Positions 9,597 through 22,821 of a DNA stretch of 64,000 nt are shown one piece after another. Numbering within the stretch: the stretch's first letter is position 1; each line of letters starts with the position of its first letter. Origin of the DNA: Bactericera cockerelli (Eukaryota; Arthropoda; Insecta; Hemiptera; Triozidae); contig CM044962.1 in assembly GCA_024516035.1 (NCBI GenBank), positions 3,397,335 to 3,461,334 of the forward strand. Direction: 5' to 3'. Both the position numbers and the translations under genes were made by a program. Under the pieces are notes generated by a model that was not told the DNA's origin, did no database searches, and worked only from the letters and a program-made list of their open reading frames with translations.

Positions 9597-9897
9597 TTTG
9601 ACATTTTCATGTCTTTGCTCTGGCACATAACCAAAATTATGTGACGAAATTATGTAACGAAATTATGTAACGATATTATGTAACGAAATTATGTAACGAA
9701 ATTATGTAACGATATTATGTAACGATATTATGTAACGATATTATGTAACGAAATTATGTAACGAAATATTAAATTATAAAAAGAGAGAAGAGAAAAAGTA
9801 TGTGTCATGCGCACAATACGAAATTTGGTCAGTTAAGTTTTAGACCTTGAATAGTAAAGATGAAAATGTCCCAATGGTTGCAGACTCGTATGCAAGC
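9597..9897 (+). mobile_element. short element with 14-bp internal tandem repeat (copy 1)
   Basis: It starts GACATTTTCATGTCTTTGCT and ends CGTATGCAAGCG, set in a T run. Internally it has about nine AATTATGTAACGA units and an inverted ATGAAAATGTC. The same repeat without it is found at 8590-8600 (aagtcatttttctttt), giving an empty site. Copy 2 is at 19711-20039. Confidence 0.6.
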
Positions 9898-10124
9898 GTT
9901 TTTTCTTTTGGAAGAGGAGAAATTTCCTCCAAAGAACACCAAAATGGAAGTAAAAATTCTTGCTTCCAGTTCTTTTATAGGTTAAATCCATTGTTTATCA
10001 TTTTTCTTTTACGAATAAGGTGAATTTAACCTTGGAATAAAATGGAAATAGGTATTTGGAAATATCGAACCTGGAATTTTTTTTTTAATCCAAAAGAAAA
10101 ATAGGCCTTATAATAATAATACTC

Positions 10125-10350
10125 CTTAGTGGAAGGTTATAATCACGCGAGGTTACTGCTCAAAGCATTTTCTACTACTTAAACCTCAGAGTCTTATTAT
10201 TATGTGGTCACAAACTCAAATTAATGAGGAAAAATACAATACTTTCCTTATTATAGGATAAGGAAAGTTAAAATCATGCATTGGGTGGGATTCAAACCAA
10301 AGGATCCCTACGCTACCTGGATCACTAGACTAGCGCGTGAACCACGTCAC
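10125..10350 (-). mobile_element. SINE-A
   Basis: Reverse-strand SINE-A with a small 32-bp insertion near 10237-10272 (a TTTCCTTATTATAGGATAAG palindrome-like piece). A second head fragment follows at 10356-10430. The interval 10430-10680 holds no recognised feature. Confidence 0.65.
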
Positions 10351-10679
10351 CACCAGAGATAAGATACTCAAATTAACGAGGAAAAAAATCATGAATTGGG
10401 TGGGATTCGAACCAACAGATCCCTTTTCTGTCTGTCCCCTGAAACAATCAAAACCCCACAACCCCCTAGTTAGTAAAATATTAACAGGACGAAATATCTT
10501 CTGTGTACATTCAGTGTACAACCTTTATTTATTTACATTCATTCTAACTCTGTAAAGAAGTCTTTCATTAAAATAAAATAATACAATAGCCAATTTTATT
10601 TTATTTTTATATAAAAAACTTAATATATTTTTATTCATTTTCTTTTCTTCAATAAAATAAAATTGTTCAACAGGACGAG

Positions 10680-10965
10680 GATGGCGAAACAGATGGCGTT
10701 TGAATCAGGTGGACGCTGAGTCAAGGGTTCGAAGCCCGGCCGTGGCAATTTTTTTCTCAATGGTAATTTCTTATGCTAAAGTCATTGGGTAATAAAGGCG
10801 TAAATTGAACAGTCAGGCCCGGCAGCTCAGTGTTAAAGCCGTCAATGTGGTAATCCAGAGGTCGCGGGTTTGAAACCATGACATTTTATCCTCCCATTTG
10901 GGATTTGGACCACTTGATAATATGACCGGCTTACTGCTGGAATATTGGGATAATAATAAGGGTCG
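10680..10965 (+). mobile_element. tRNA-like fragment followed by SINE-E
   Basis: A tRNA-like head (AAGGGTTCGAAGCCCGGCCG) lies near 10720-10745. A SINE-E copy starts near 10820 (GGCAGCTCAGTGTTAAAG, B-box GCGGGTTTGAAACC) and ends in AATAATAA. Confidence 0.55.
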
Positions 10966-11179
10966 AGGTTTTTCTGTTAACATCTAAAAGAAGATGGTGT
11001 TTCATAAGACAGATAAGACTCGTACGGAAAATAAAGTTATCTGATAAATGCAATGGCAGTGAAGATTACTTGGTTCTTTTGAGAAATGAAAAGGACACTT
11101 ATGGTCAAAAAAGGAAGCCTTGAAAAGATTCCTCGTGTGTTGGTGTGACTCCAGTGAGACAATTCATGTACTGATAAGT

Positions 11180-11330
11180 AGGAATCCGAGTAGCTGGGTG
11201 GACTCCTAACCTGGAGGTCGCTGGTTCGAGTCCCAAGTCGAGCAAAGATTTGGTAAATAATTGTGACATCACATCGTGATTAACACAAAATATGATGACT
11301 TCTAAAAAAATTGAAATCGGAGCAAAAAAA
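11180..11330 (+). mobile_element. SINE-F
   Basis: A head like GTAGCTGGGTGGAC, then CTGGAGGTCGCTGGTTCGAG and the gtgacatcac body. The flanks 10965-11180 and 11330-12430 are AT-rich intergenic DNA; the only other item is a fragment of the ataagagaac repeat near 11795-11950. Confidence 0.6.
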
Positions 11331-12429
11331 TATTATTATTTTTTAAAAATGAATACTTTACTACCAAGTTCTAATATTAGGAATTTATCGTAAGTAAAAA
11401 CTCAAGTAGCAAACACCATTTCTACTTGAATGTACCCTCACACTCAAGTCATGAATGGCGGAGCATACCGTGGCCCATTCAAACGTCATCCGTTTCAAAA
11501 CATAAAATTTGCTAATATAAAATAAAGTGTAGGTAGTTCGAGTTTGTTATTTTAAAATTTAAAACAGAGTATTAAGTGAGCATGTCCATGTTGGGTCAGC
11601 TTTAGCTTTGACATGGACATGCGAAATGCACGGGGATATACAATATACATAACAGAATTGATTATCAATTTCTCACAATTATTTAAAAAAATCAAAGGTA
11701 GGTCATTCATTTTTTTTTTTTTTTTTTTATTATAAAAATTCGATAATTCAAAAACGATTATTAATTTCTTACAATTATATCGAATACAGCCAGACCTGGA
11801 TATAAGAGAAGCTTCGATACAAGAAAACAATGTCATCGCCTGACTTAACTCTCTACAAGAGAAAATTACCTCTTTATTAGAGAAACCTGGTTTTGAGAGA
11901 AAAAATCACCAGTTCCTTAATTTCTCTTATGTCCAGATTTGACTGTATAACAACTGATTACCGAATGTAGCAACAAAATCGATAACTTGTTTCCAATTAC
12001 TATCGATTACGCACAGCACGGTTGAACGCAAAACAACATTTTTTTACACATAAAGAAACCACCCATGATAGGGCAGTAAAGAAATTCAAGATTTACAATT
12101 AGTACGAGATTTACAATTCTTTCCTCGTACAGTGACTTCGCGACACGGAAGAAGAGGAAGCAAGAGAGTGAGAGAGAGAAGGGAGATGTCGCTGAATCTT
12201 TCCTACAGCAGAGTGAGAGAGACAGGGGCACAGGTACATAGCACATCGCTCTTCTTATTCTTTGGTATCGTCGCTGAGACTGCTCGAATTTCTGGAACAG
12301 AGAGAAGAGGGAACAATTGAGAATTTCCGAGTAATAATAATAATATCGTCTTATTTTTTTATTTTTTTTTTTATCATCATTTCGGGTCATTGGTGAATAT
12401 ACCTTGAGGACTTTATTTTAAAAATAACA

Positions 12430-12625
12430 CAATAATAATAATATCGTCTTATTTATACTGCCCGATTGGGACTAACGAGTCCCATTATTCCCGCTGTAAT
12501 TCTGTTCATTCGGGATACACATTATGTGGTCAATGGACTCAATGGTGAAAGTACCAAATGTGAGGATAAGTTTTCATGTCTCGGCTGGGTTTCGAATCCG
12601 CGACCTGGATGCATAGACGAAACAA
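12430..12625 (-). mobile_element. SINE-E
   Basis: (ATA)n, then ATCGTCTTATTTATACTGCC and the reversed SINE-E body up to the B-box-like GGGTTTCGAATCCGCGAC near 12588-12605. Confidence 0.6.
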
Positions 12626-12704
12626 TGAATGTCGATTCATTCATTCAATCTATTCATTATTCCTAAAAAGAACAACCAGTGGCGCAGCTAGACCTACATT
12701 TCGG

Positions 12705-12960
12705 GGAAGCCAGCGTCGATGGCATGTTGAATACACCGGTTCCCTTCAGAACACCGAAGTTAAGCGACATCCAGCGAGGTTAAGACTTGGATGGGTGACC
12801 ATTCAAATTCTAATTCTCGTGACGCTGGCTTTTTCCGGCCCCACTCAGGCTGGGTGAGGTCAATGTGAGTAGCAGGTTTGTGAGTTTCCTGCGAATGGAG
12901 GGTAAAACCCCCGTCGTGATATGACCATGGCAGTTGAAAGCGACGTTAAACCCCACTTAA
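12705..12960 (+). mobile_element. 5S-SINE (best-preserved head)
   Basis: The head GTTGAATACACCGGTTCCC, ACACCGAAGTTAAGCGAC and ACTTGGATGGGTGACCA closely follows the 3' half of eukaryotic 5S rRNA, including internal control region segments. The conserved body and an AAAAAA end follow. This identifies the family as 5S-rRNA-derived. Confidence 0.8.
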
Positions 12961-13244
12961 AAAAAAAAAAAAACATTTGGGGGGGTTTTGAGGGGATTTC
13001 AGGGGGGGGGGTGTTTGAGGGGGGTACAGAAATCTCGCCTAACGTATATTCCATATTTGCTGGGGTTTCTTGGAAATTTGTCCCCAAACCCCCCCCCCCC
13101 CTGATTACGCCACTGAGTACAACAGTACTTAAAAAGGAACACGCAAAAGACAAAAACATGTATTTATAATAAATATTATTACTATCCAGTTCCATTCATC
13201 ATTAATTCAAACATCCCATCCAATTCATTCATACCATACCATTC

Positions 13245-13915
13245 ATGCATCACTCATCACCTACCTCTGTGCATCAGGATAGACCTCATCCTCCTGATGA
13301 CTCGTGTAGTCTACATCACTGAGTCATCACTCATCACCTACCTCTGTGCATCAGGATAGACTATCGTCCTCCTGATGACTCGTGTAGTCTACATCACTGA
13401 GTCATCACTCATCACCTACCTCTGTGCATCAGGATAGACCTCATCCTCCTGATGACTCGTGTAGTCTACATCACTGAGTCATCACTCATCACCTACCTCT
13501 GTGCATCAGGATACCCCTCATCCTCCTGATGACTCGTGTAGTCTACATCACCGAGTCATCACTCATCACCTACCTCTGTGCATCAGGATAGACCTCATCC
13601 TCCTGATGACTCGTGTAGTCTACATCACTGAGTCATCACTCATCACCTACCTCTGTGCATCAGGATACCCCTCATCCTCCTGATGACTCGTGTAGTCTAC
13701 ATCACCGAGTCATCACTCATCACCTACCTCTGTGCATCAGGATAGACCTCATCCTCCTGATGACTCGTGTAGTCTACATCACTGAGTCATCACTCATCAC
13801 CTACCTCTGTGCATCAGGATAGACCTCATCCTCCTGATGACTCGTGTAGTCTACATCACTGAGTCATCACTCATCACCTACCTCTGTGCATCAGGATAGA
13901 CTATCGTCCTGCGTC
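13245..13915 (-). repeat. about 77-bp minisatellite derived from the last myosin exon
   Basis: About nine units, each containing a diverged copy of coding sequence of the last myosin exon ([11 protein letters not shown] region), followed by non-coding sequence with a GTAGGTGATG donor-like motif. The array is immediately 3' of the stop codon in transcript direction, so it would form the start of the 3' UTR. Confidence 0.85.
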
Positions 13916-14015
13916 AGAACAGGACCTCAGCGTATCCTTGCTAGTGTAGACCTCATCCTCCTGATGACTCGTGTAGTCTTCGTCATCAGAACTGATGTCC
14001 TGGTCCTGGTCAGAG
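13901..14015 (-). CDS. Myo18: Myo18 last coding exon (acidic C-terminus)
   Basis: Acceptor CCTTTCGCAG; phase 2 in. It encodes an acidic Ser-rich tail ([18 protein letters not shown], then [19 protein letters not shown]) and ends at TAG 13903-13901. Acidic, phosphorylatable tails are typical of Myo18A C-termini. The segment [11 protein letters not shown] is the seed of the downstream 77-bp minisatellite, so the exact terminus may have been rebuilt by repeat turnover. Confidence 0.7.
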
Positions 14016-17000
14016 CTGCGAAAGGGTTAATAACACACAAGGGTTAGTTTGGTAAGCGTTAGAGGAGCGAAGCGGTTGTTAGAATCCAACGGTAGACTGG
14101 TAGTCAAGGGGTTAAGGCGCTCGTCTAGTAATCCAGGTAGCGTAGGGATCGAATCCCCTGAATCGAAAGTATCTATCTATATTCTACTATATTAAAGTGG
14201 TGTTTTTCAACTTTATAGTTATATACAGCATGTATGTATCTACATTTATTCGTAAGTAAAATTAGTTCAACAGATTTGGTAAGTTGAGTAGCTGATTTTT
14301 GAGTTCCCAGCAAACGGAGTGTAAAAATCCATCTCGAGTAATTTACATGTTAAGAAACATTAAGCTAAAATAATAACAATATCGCCTTATTGATACTGCC
14401 CGATAAGGTCTATTAAGTCCTATTATTCCAGCAGTAACACCAAGATGTATTATTAAGTGGTAAAAATCCCAAAAGGGAGCATAACTTGTCATGTCCCAGC
14501 TGGGTTTTGAACCCACTACCTCAGGAATCTCTGGATTCACAGAGTGCCGCCCTTACCACTGAGCAAGAAGATAATTATGTATGCATTAAAAAATAAAATA
14601 AGAGTTTATTGGATTCAGCCTGTAAGATTTTAAATTATCATGGAAGTGTGTCGATAATATTACTTGATATAGTATGTTAAAAATTCTTCCAATAATTTCT
14701 AATATTAGAAACGAAAGTAATGTGGTAGTAATTGTAAAAAAAAAAAAACATTATTTGCTCCGATTTTAGATTTTTTCATATTTCTGGGCGTTTCATGACT
14801 TGCTGTTTTTTCAGCTCGCCCATCTAGATAGCACGGGAGTTGAGATTACAAGCATGGCAAATTTTAGTAAGGCAGATTTAGTGTAATATTAGTGTAAAAT
14901 AATTGTGATTTAGTGACAAGATTTAGTGTAAAATAATTGTGAAATGACACTTGCCATTACCATTATAGTTTTAGACTATATATAAATGTTAATGATTTAT
15001 CTTGTAATAATAACTTCAGGCTAGGATTCATTGGTATCTAGATTATTTTTGGGTTTAACGTCGCTTTCATCTGTCACGACGGGGGTTTCACCCTCCATTC
15101 GCAGAAAACTCACAAACCTGCTACCCACATTAACCTCACTTAGCCTTGGTTGGGCCGGAATGCCAGTATCAAGAAGTCTTCACCTCGCTGGTCGTTGCTT
15201 AACTCCGGTGATCCTACGAGGACCGGTGCATTATACGCGCGAGCAACGCCCAGCGAGGTGAATATTTCATGATCCTGGCATTCCAACCCAACCCAGGCTG
15301 GGTGACGTTAATGTGGGTAACAGGTTTGTGGTTTTCCTTCGAATGAAGGGTAAAACCCCATCGTGATATGACCATGCAGTTGAACGCGAAGTTAAACCCT
15401 CAACAAACAAAAAAAATCTTATGGGCCATGTTATAGTCCAGATGAAAATAAATCCTAGTCTCTTTATTATTAAAAAAAATATATTACAGTATGAACTGTC
15501 AAACTTGTTGGATTATTAAATGATTATATCTAAATAGAAATGAAATCTAAATAGAAATGCCGACCCCAAGTAGGTTTGGGAAAAGGCAAAGTGAAAGAAG
15601 AAGAAGAAGATCTAAATAGAAATGAAAGAAAAAAAAAAAATGAAAAAAAAAAAAAAAAAAAAAAAAAAAATTACAAAAAATATAATCAGCCCTGGGTTCA
15701 AACCCACGACCTCACCTGGCATCGGAGTCGTCCTCATCATCATACTCGTCGTCCAGGTCTCCCTGTATTGCGTGTTGCAGATCCTGGATCCGCTGCGAGG
15801 AGACACTGAGCTCGTTCTTGAGACTAGCGATCTGAAAGATGGAGAGAGAGAGAGAGAGTCGGAATGGTGAAAACGAGAAGGCCGAGTTTCAAAAAGTTCA
15901 AGACATCAAAAAAAAAAAAAAAAAAAAAAAATTGATCGCAGTATTATTATTATATAATTTTTTATTAGATACAAAAGGACATTATGTACATATAAATAAT
16001 AATTTTAACAGTGAAAAAATGAAAAAAACAATATATACAATAAAAATGAAAAAGAATAGAAAATATCAGTGACCCCTATTATTTTTTTATTCTAAAAAAA
16101 ATGTCTATTTTTGGTATTTTTAACGCATCAAAAGGAGCGGCAAATCACCCAACCAGGGTTAGGCCGGAAAAGCCAACCTGACGTGTTTTTTGTTTATTCC
16201 AGTAGCTCAGTGACCAAGGCGTCGAACTGGTAAGGCAGAAGTCGCGGGTTCTAAACCCGGCTGGGGCATGGCAAGTTATCCTTCTCCCCTTTGGGATTTT
16301 GACCACATAATAATACGTCTTGGGCTTACTGTTGGAATAAAGGACTTCATAATGCTAATCGGGCAGTATAAATAAGGCGATATTATTATATCAATCAAAC
16401 CGGTTTCGTTCCGTCGTAACGGGTCGATGGACGATTATTATAATTATTTTTTTATTATATTTATATTATTATAATTATTAAAAAAAAAAAAAAAAAAAAA
16501 AAATTGTGAGAAAATTCTGCTCAACCCCAAAATCGAACTCAGGATCTCTGATCGAACTCAGTGGTCACTCCTTACATAATGATACCTATTGCATCATACA
16601 TTGAACCACCTACCTTGCCTCCCATGCACTCCTTCTCAGCTCCTCCTCTTCAGAGCCTCGTTGATGCCCCTGGCCTCCAGCCCCTGCACAGTTTCCTTCA
16701 GCTCCCGTATGGAGCGCTGGAGTCGCCGCGCCTCCTGGCTGTGGCTGTTGTCCTTGCCGCGCAGGAGGTTGCACTCGGCCTGCAGCTTGTCCGAGGTCTC
16801 CTTGAGGCGGCTGATCTGGACCTGCGGGAGCGAAAGGGTCACCAGAGGTCAATGAACTGTTCATCGTCATCATCGGGTGAGAGAACACTAGGAACCGGAA
16901 ATGTATTCTGGGTTTTTTTTATTTATTTATTTATTTACTATTATTATTATTATTTTTTTTTATCCACTAGTCCTGAAAATATATCAGTTACTTACTTTTA

Positions 17001-20000
17001 TCTCCCACCTGATTTTATCAATGTAATTTTTATATCTTTTAACTCTCTCTTGATATATCATGTACCTTGTACCTAGCACACATACAAAAATGTATATTAA
17101 ATGCTATAATATATAAAAAAAATAGGGTCACGAGAGGTCAATGAACTATTCATCATCATAGGGTGAGAGATTTGAGAGAACACTAGGAACCGGAAATGTA
17201 TTCTCTTATGTCTAGGTTTCTCTTTTACTCTCCTTTCCTTATCGAGAGGTAAATTTGACCTGGACATTGTACTGTTATATCCAGGTTTCTCTTATATCCA
17301 GGATTCTTTTATATCCAGGTTTCTCTTATATCCAGGATTCTCTTATATCCAGGTTTCTCTTATATCTAGGATTCTTTTATATCCAGGTTTCTCTTATATC
17401 CAGGTTTCTCTTATATCCAGGTTTGACTGTAATACTAATCATCATCATAGGTGGCGTCATCGGGAACGATGGTAGCTAGACAGTGGAGCCAGATGTCTCA
17501 GCACTTCTACCACTGTCTTTACAAGGAGGCTAATAATTGACAAGGGCCCCCAGAACCAAGCCAATGCTGGTCTACTCCCTATTTATAGTCTCCCAGCCAG
17601 ACTATTGTCAACAATTAAAAAAATAAGGCCAACTTTATTCCCTTCTCCAATTTTCACTAATCTTATATCTCCAAAATGCCTCAACCAATTTCCATCAAAT
17701 TTGTTCAATATGGTAGAATACCGTTTTTCCTTTATTTTGAATTTTACAAAAAAAATTCTGTATCGGTAAGTTGTAGACCTTCTTATACCGGGCGGTGCAT
17801 GCCCGAGTCCCACACTTTTCGGCATGAGATTTTCCCCTCTCAAAAAAAAAAAAAAAAAACCCAAAACAATTTTGGGTTAACAATCCAAACACAAATTTTC
17901 AACAACAAAATAACAAAGAAATTTGTCCAACAATGGTTAATTGAGGACCAAAAACAAGGAAACTATCCGCAATCTTTTAAAATAATGACAATAATAAATC
18001 CATTCATAATTATTTTCCCCTAAATTAGAATTTCAATTTTTACAATTACTTATATTAATAACAATATCATTTTAATTATTATAACTATAGGAGAGAAAAA
18101 AAAAACACTTTTCATTTTTTCATCAATTATTAAAAAATTATATCACATAACCATAGCCTAGCAGCCTAGCACATACTTAATAAGTACATTAGGCTACGGG
18201 ATACTTATGATTTAAAATTTTGTCTTTGTATTTTTTTGATATTTATATTCTTGTCATGCATTGTAAATAACAAAAAATGTAAATAAATAAAAGTTATTTG
18301 TCGAAAAAAAAAAAAAAAAAAAAAAAAAAAAACAACCATCTCACCTCAAGACGGGAACGCGTCGTGTGCTCGAACTCCAACTTGCTCTCCAGTTCCTTCC
18401 CCTTGAGCATCAGCCGCTTCAGGGCCAGGGTGCTCGAGGGGTCCCCGTGGGCCTCAATGCTCTCGAGGCGGCCGCTCAGGTCGGCCAGCTGCTCCTTGAG
18501 GGCCGCGTTGTCAGCCTCTAGCTCGGCCACGCGCGTCGCGGCCTCCTGTAGCTGCGCCTGCTCGGAGGAGAGCTGCGCAACCGAGGCCTGGTACTTCTTC
18601 AGGACCTGGGGGCGGGGTTTATTTATTTATTTACACTTTATTAGGTAATAGGACATATTATATACAATACAAATAATTACAAATGAAAATACAATATACA
18701 ATATAATAGAAGAAAAAATAAATAAATATATACATAGTATATGTCCTAACTAAAGGGCGGGGTTATTGCCTTAGGCAATCTCTTCCACCCAACCCTTTCT
18801 ATATTATAACAATTAACCCAAGGGTTAATAATAATAATAACACTCAGGCCTGGTACTTCTTCAGGACCTGGGGGCGGGGTCAATAATAATAATATCGCCT
18901 TATTTATACTGCCCGATAAAGACTATAGAAGTCCCATTATTCCAGCAGTAAGCCATATTATTATGTGGTAAAAATCCCGAATGGGAGGAAAACTTCTCAT
19001 GTTCCGGCTGGGTTTCGATCCCACGACCTCTGGAATCTCTGGATTCACAGAGTGCCGCCTTTACCACTGAGCTACCGCGACCAATAACAACACTCTTCAG
19101 TGGAAGGTACACATTGAGAAATATATATAAACTCTTTCCAAAACGGAGTGCAAAAATGTTGTTAATAAACCATGTGAAAAAGGCAATTGGATTGGGAAAG
19201 AAATATCTACTATTATTATTATTAAAATAAAAGTGCAAAATAATAATAATATCGCCTTATTTATACTGCTCGATAAAGACTATAGAAGTCCCATTATTCC
19301 AGCAGTAAGCCCAAGATTTATTATTACGTGGTAAAAATCCCAAACGGGAGGAAAACTTCTCATGTTCTGGCTGGGTTTCGAACCCACGACCTCTGGAATC
19401 TTTGGATTCATAGAGTGCCGCCTTTACCACTGAGCTACCGCGACCAATAACAACACTCTTTAGTGGAAGGTACACATTGAGAAATATATATAAACTCTTT
19501 CCAAAACGGAGTTCAGAAATGTTGTTAATAAACCATGCGAAAAGGCAATTGGATTATTATTATTAATAATAATAATTATGGTGAGGTCCAACACATGCAA
19601 CTTTGCACATTGGACCTCACCTAAACTTTATTTTTAATATATTCATAACAATTGATGAACCTTTTCTAATTTTTTGTTTATTTTTTATTGTTCTTTCTTG
19701 TTTTTTTTTTTGACATTTTCATGTCTTTGCTCTGGCACATAACCAAAATTATGTGACGAAATTATGTAACGAAATTATGTAACGATATTATGTAACGATA
19801 TTATGTAACGAAATATCGAATTGTAAAGGGAGAGAAGTCTTCTAATATCGGATATCGATATTATGGTTTCGATATTATCGATATACCTAATATCGATATT
19901 TTCGTTTCGATATTGCAACCCTAAGAGAAGAGAGAAGGTATGTGTCATGCGCACAATACGAAATTTGGTCAGTTGGGTTTTGGACCTTGAATAGTAAAGA

Positions 20001-22790
20001 TGAAAATGTCGAAATGGTTGCAGACTCGTATGCAAGCGTTTTTTTGGAATAATTATTTTTTTTTTTTTTGATAAAATGTTCGTTGATTTATAAAATTACA
20101 AATAAAGTATGTTAAAATAATAATAATAAAGTCTCGAACCCACGTACCTCGGTCATCTCCTCCTCGTTCTCGTCCAGCGTCGACTGGAGCGAGCTCCTCT
20201 CGCGCAGAGCCTCGCTCAGTCTCGCCTCCAGCTCCCCTTTCGCGCGACTCGTCTCCTCGAGGCTCAAGGTCAGATCGGCGAGGTCGCTCTCGAGCGAGAG
20301 TCTCGCCTTGGTAGCGACGGAGCGGGCGAGTTCAGCGTCTTCGAGTTGGTTGCGGAGCTGGCGAAGAAGGAGGCGGTTGGGGTTGTCCTGGCGAGCCTGG
20401 GCGAGCATGGTCTGGGTGTCCTGCGGGGGGGAGAGGGAGATTAGTGGTCAACTAGTGTTTATATTTATAAATCCAACTATTGTTTATATTTATAAATCCA
20501 ACTATTGTTTATATTTATAAATCCAACTATTGTTTATATTTATAAATCCAACTATTGTTTATATTTTTAAATCCTTACTCGAAACAGGGTTCTCTTTATC
20601 TAGAAAACCCCATGAGTAATGGATTAACCATTTTTAAATTTAATTTCATTAAAATATCATATGCTCTCTAATATTCACCCTAGTATTAAAGACAAGGAAG
20701 CATATGTGAACAATCAAATAAAATTAATATATTTATGGTTAATAAAAAAAAAAAAAAAAATATGTTGTTGTTGTAGGCAGCTTGGCTATAGCTGGAGGGG
20801 TGAGTGATGGTCTCCAGCCAACTTTATTTCAAAGTTGGCTTGTCCTGAACCACATATTTCTATGTGCGATCAAACATAATGAGGACTTGGACTTTTCTTC
20901 TTTATAAGCCATTAAACCCATAGGAAACTGCAAGCTAGCCTGGCTGTTTATATAAAGTGTCTCTTAAATGTTTACAGATTACATTGACCATATCACCTCA
21001 GGAACGCCTGAAAATAAATTTCCAACAGCTCCTGAAAACTCTGCTCCCGATTTTTCTAAAATAATCTAAAATATTTTCCAAATTTCTTTCGTTATATAAC
21101 ATGGTTAAGACAAGGAATGCAGTAAAAGAAGAGTCAAGTGAAAACGAGAATGAACTGGAAGAAATGAGTGTGAAAGAATTATTAAAAAAGATTTACAAAA
21201 AAATGACCTCGTATGATGTACTTATTATAGAAATGAAAGAAATGGTTATTGAAAACAGGAAAGAGATTGATACATTGAAAAAGAAGCTTGATGAGAAAGA
21301 ACTAGAGAACAAAATATTGAAAAAAAAGTGTCGAAGTACAAGATGAAAATATTGGGGAACTAAACCAAAGGTCAAGAATGTCAAACATCGTTATAAATGG
21401 AATGAAAGAAAATCAAAAGGAAAACATAAAAGAAATAGTGGAAAATCTTGGAAAAGAAATTGGAATTTTGAACCCTGAGGATCATATACAAGTAGCTCAT
21501 AGAGTTCCATCAAAAACAAGTCCTAAACCAATTGTCGTGAGACTACTCAATACAAAAACACGTGACAAATGGGTGAAGGCCGGCAAAGAAAACAAATTAT
21601 TTGATAAAAAAATATATATAAACGAACATCTAACGACCAAGAACTACACACTACTGAGAAATACCAGAGCTTGGGCGAAGACAAACCACTACAAGTTTGT
21701 CTGGACTCAGGATTGCCGGGTACTTATGAGGAAAGATGAAAACTCGCGAATCAGAAGTGTGTAGACCATGAAGGACCTGTCAATGGATTGGAAGGACGTC
21801 ACTCGTTCCAGTTCTTCCGAGGAAGAGACAACAGATGCTTAGCAATTTTCAAGTTTTCATTTTTTTTTTTTTTTTTTTTTCAATTTCATTCATTTCTTTA
21901 CATTTAAAACATTAAAACAGATATATTTGTTCACAATATCAGTATAACAACAAAATATAAATTAAAATCTATGAAAAAAATCAGAGCTCTAAAAAAATTT
22001 AAATCATTGAAGAAAAAAAATCAATCTATAGATATAAAAACAATCACCCTTTTATTAATTTATGGATGTAATTAATATAATTGATGATCAATACATCACA
22101 GATAAGTTCTCAAGTTATTTAGACTGTCCACATATCAAAAGTAATGGAATTGGTATATTACATCTAATATGAATTCCACAATACTAATGAGTATAAACAA
22201 CTCGTTGTTAAATATTTTTAAACAACTTAATATTTCCATCTGAATAACCTGAGAACCTATTATGTGCATCCTCTTATTAATCATAATCATCATCTTATTA
22301 ATATATAAATATATTTTTTTTCTTCAATGTTGTTTTTAAAAAGATATTTTTGAGCTCATATTAAACATATTATATAAAAAAATATTATTTCTTTTTCTTC
22401 TGTTGAATACCATTTTATACACATCAATTTTTTCTATTGTGAATGAAATTGAAAAAAAAATATTATTATCTATACATACTATTATTTTGAACTCCCCACC
22501 TTCAGCACAAGATTTTTATCTTTTGAAGGTGGGTATACCCTCATAGTTTGTTGAAGATGATAATGTAAAAAATAAATATATGGAAATTTCAAAAAAAAAA
22601 AAAAAAAAAAAAAAATCTCTCTCTCACGCAATCACACACTCTCTTAGTTTAAAAAAAATCCCTCACACACTCTTTCTCTCTCGCACTCAATCATTCTTTT
22701 CTTCTCTCTCTCTTTTAATCACACTCTCTTTCTCTTTCGCACTACTCACTCACTTACTCATTTTTTCTCTCACACACTTACTTTTTCTCT

Positions 22791-22821
<31 letters not shown>

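Noticed and set aside
12740..12805. A functional 5S rRNA gene
   Set aside because: Only the 3' half is 5S-like, it is diverged and it continues into a dispersed SINE body.
13245..13915. CRISPR-like array of 77-bp units
   Set aside because: No variable spacers; units are contiguous minisatellite copies of an exon in a eukaryotic genome.
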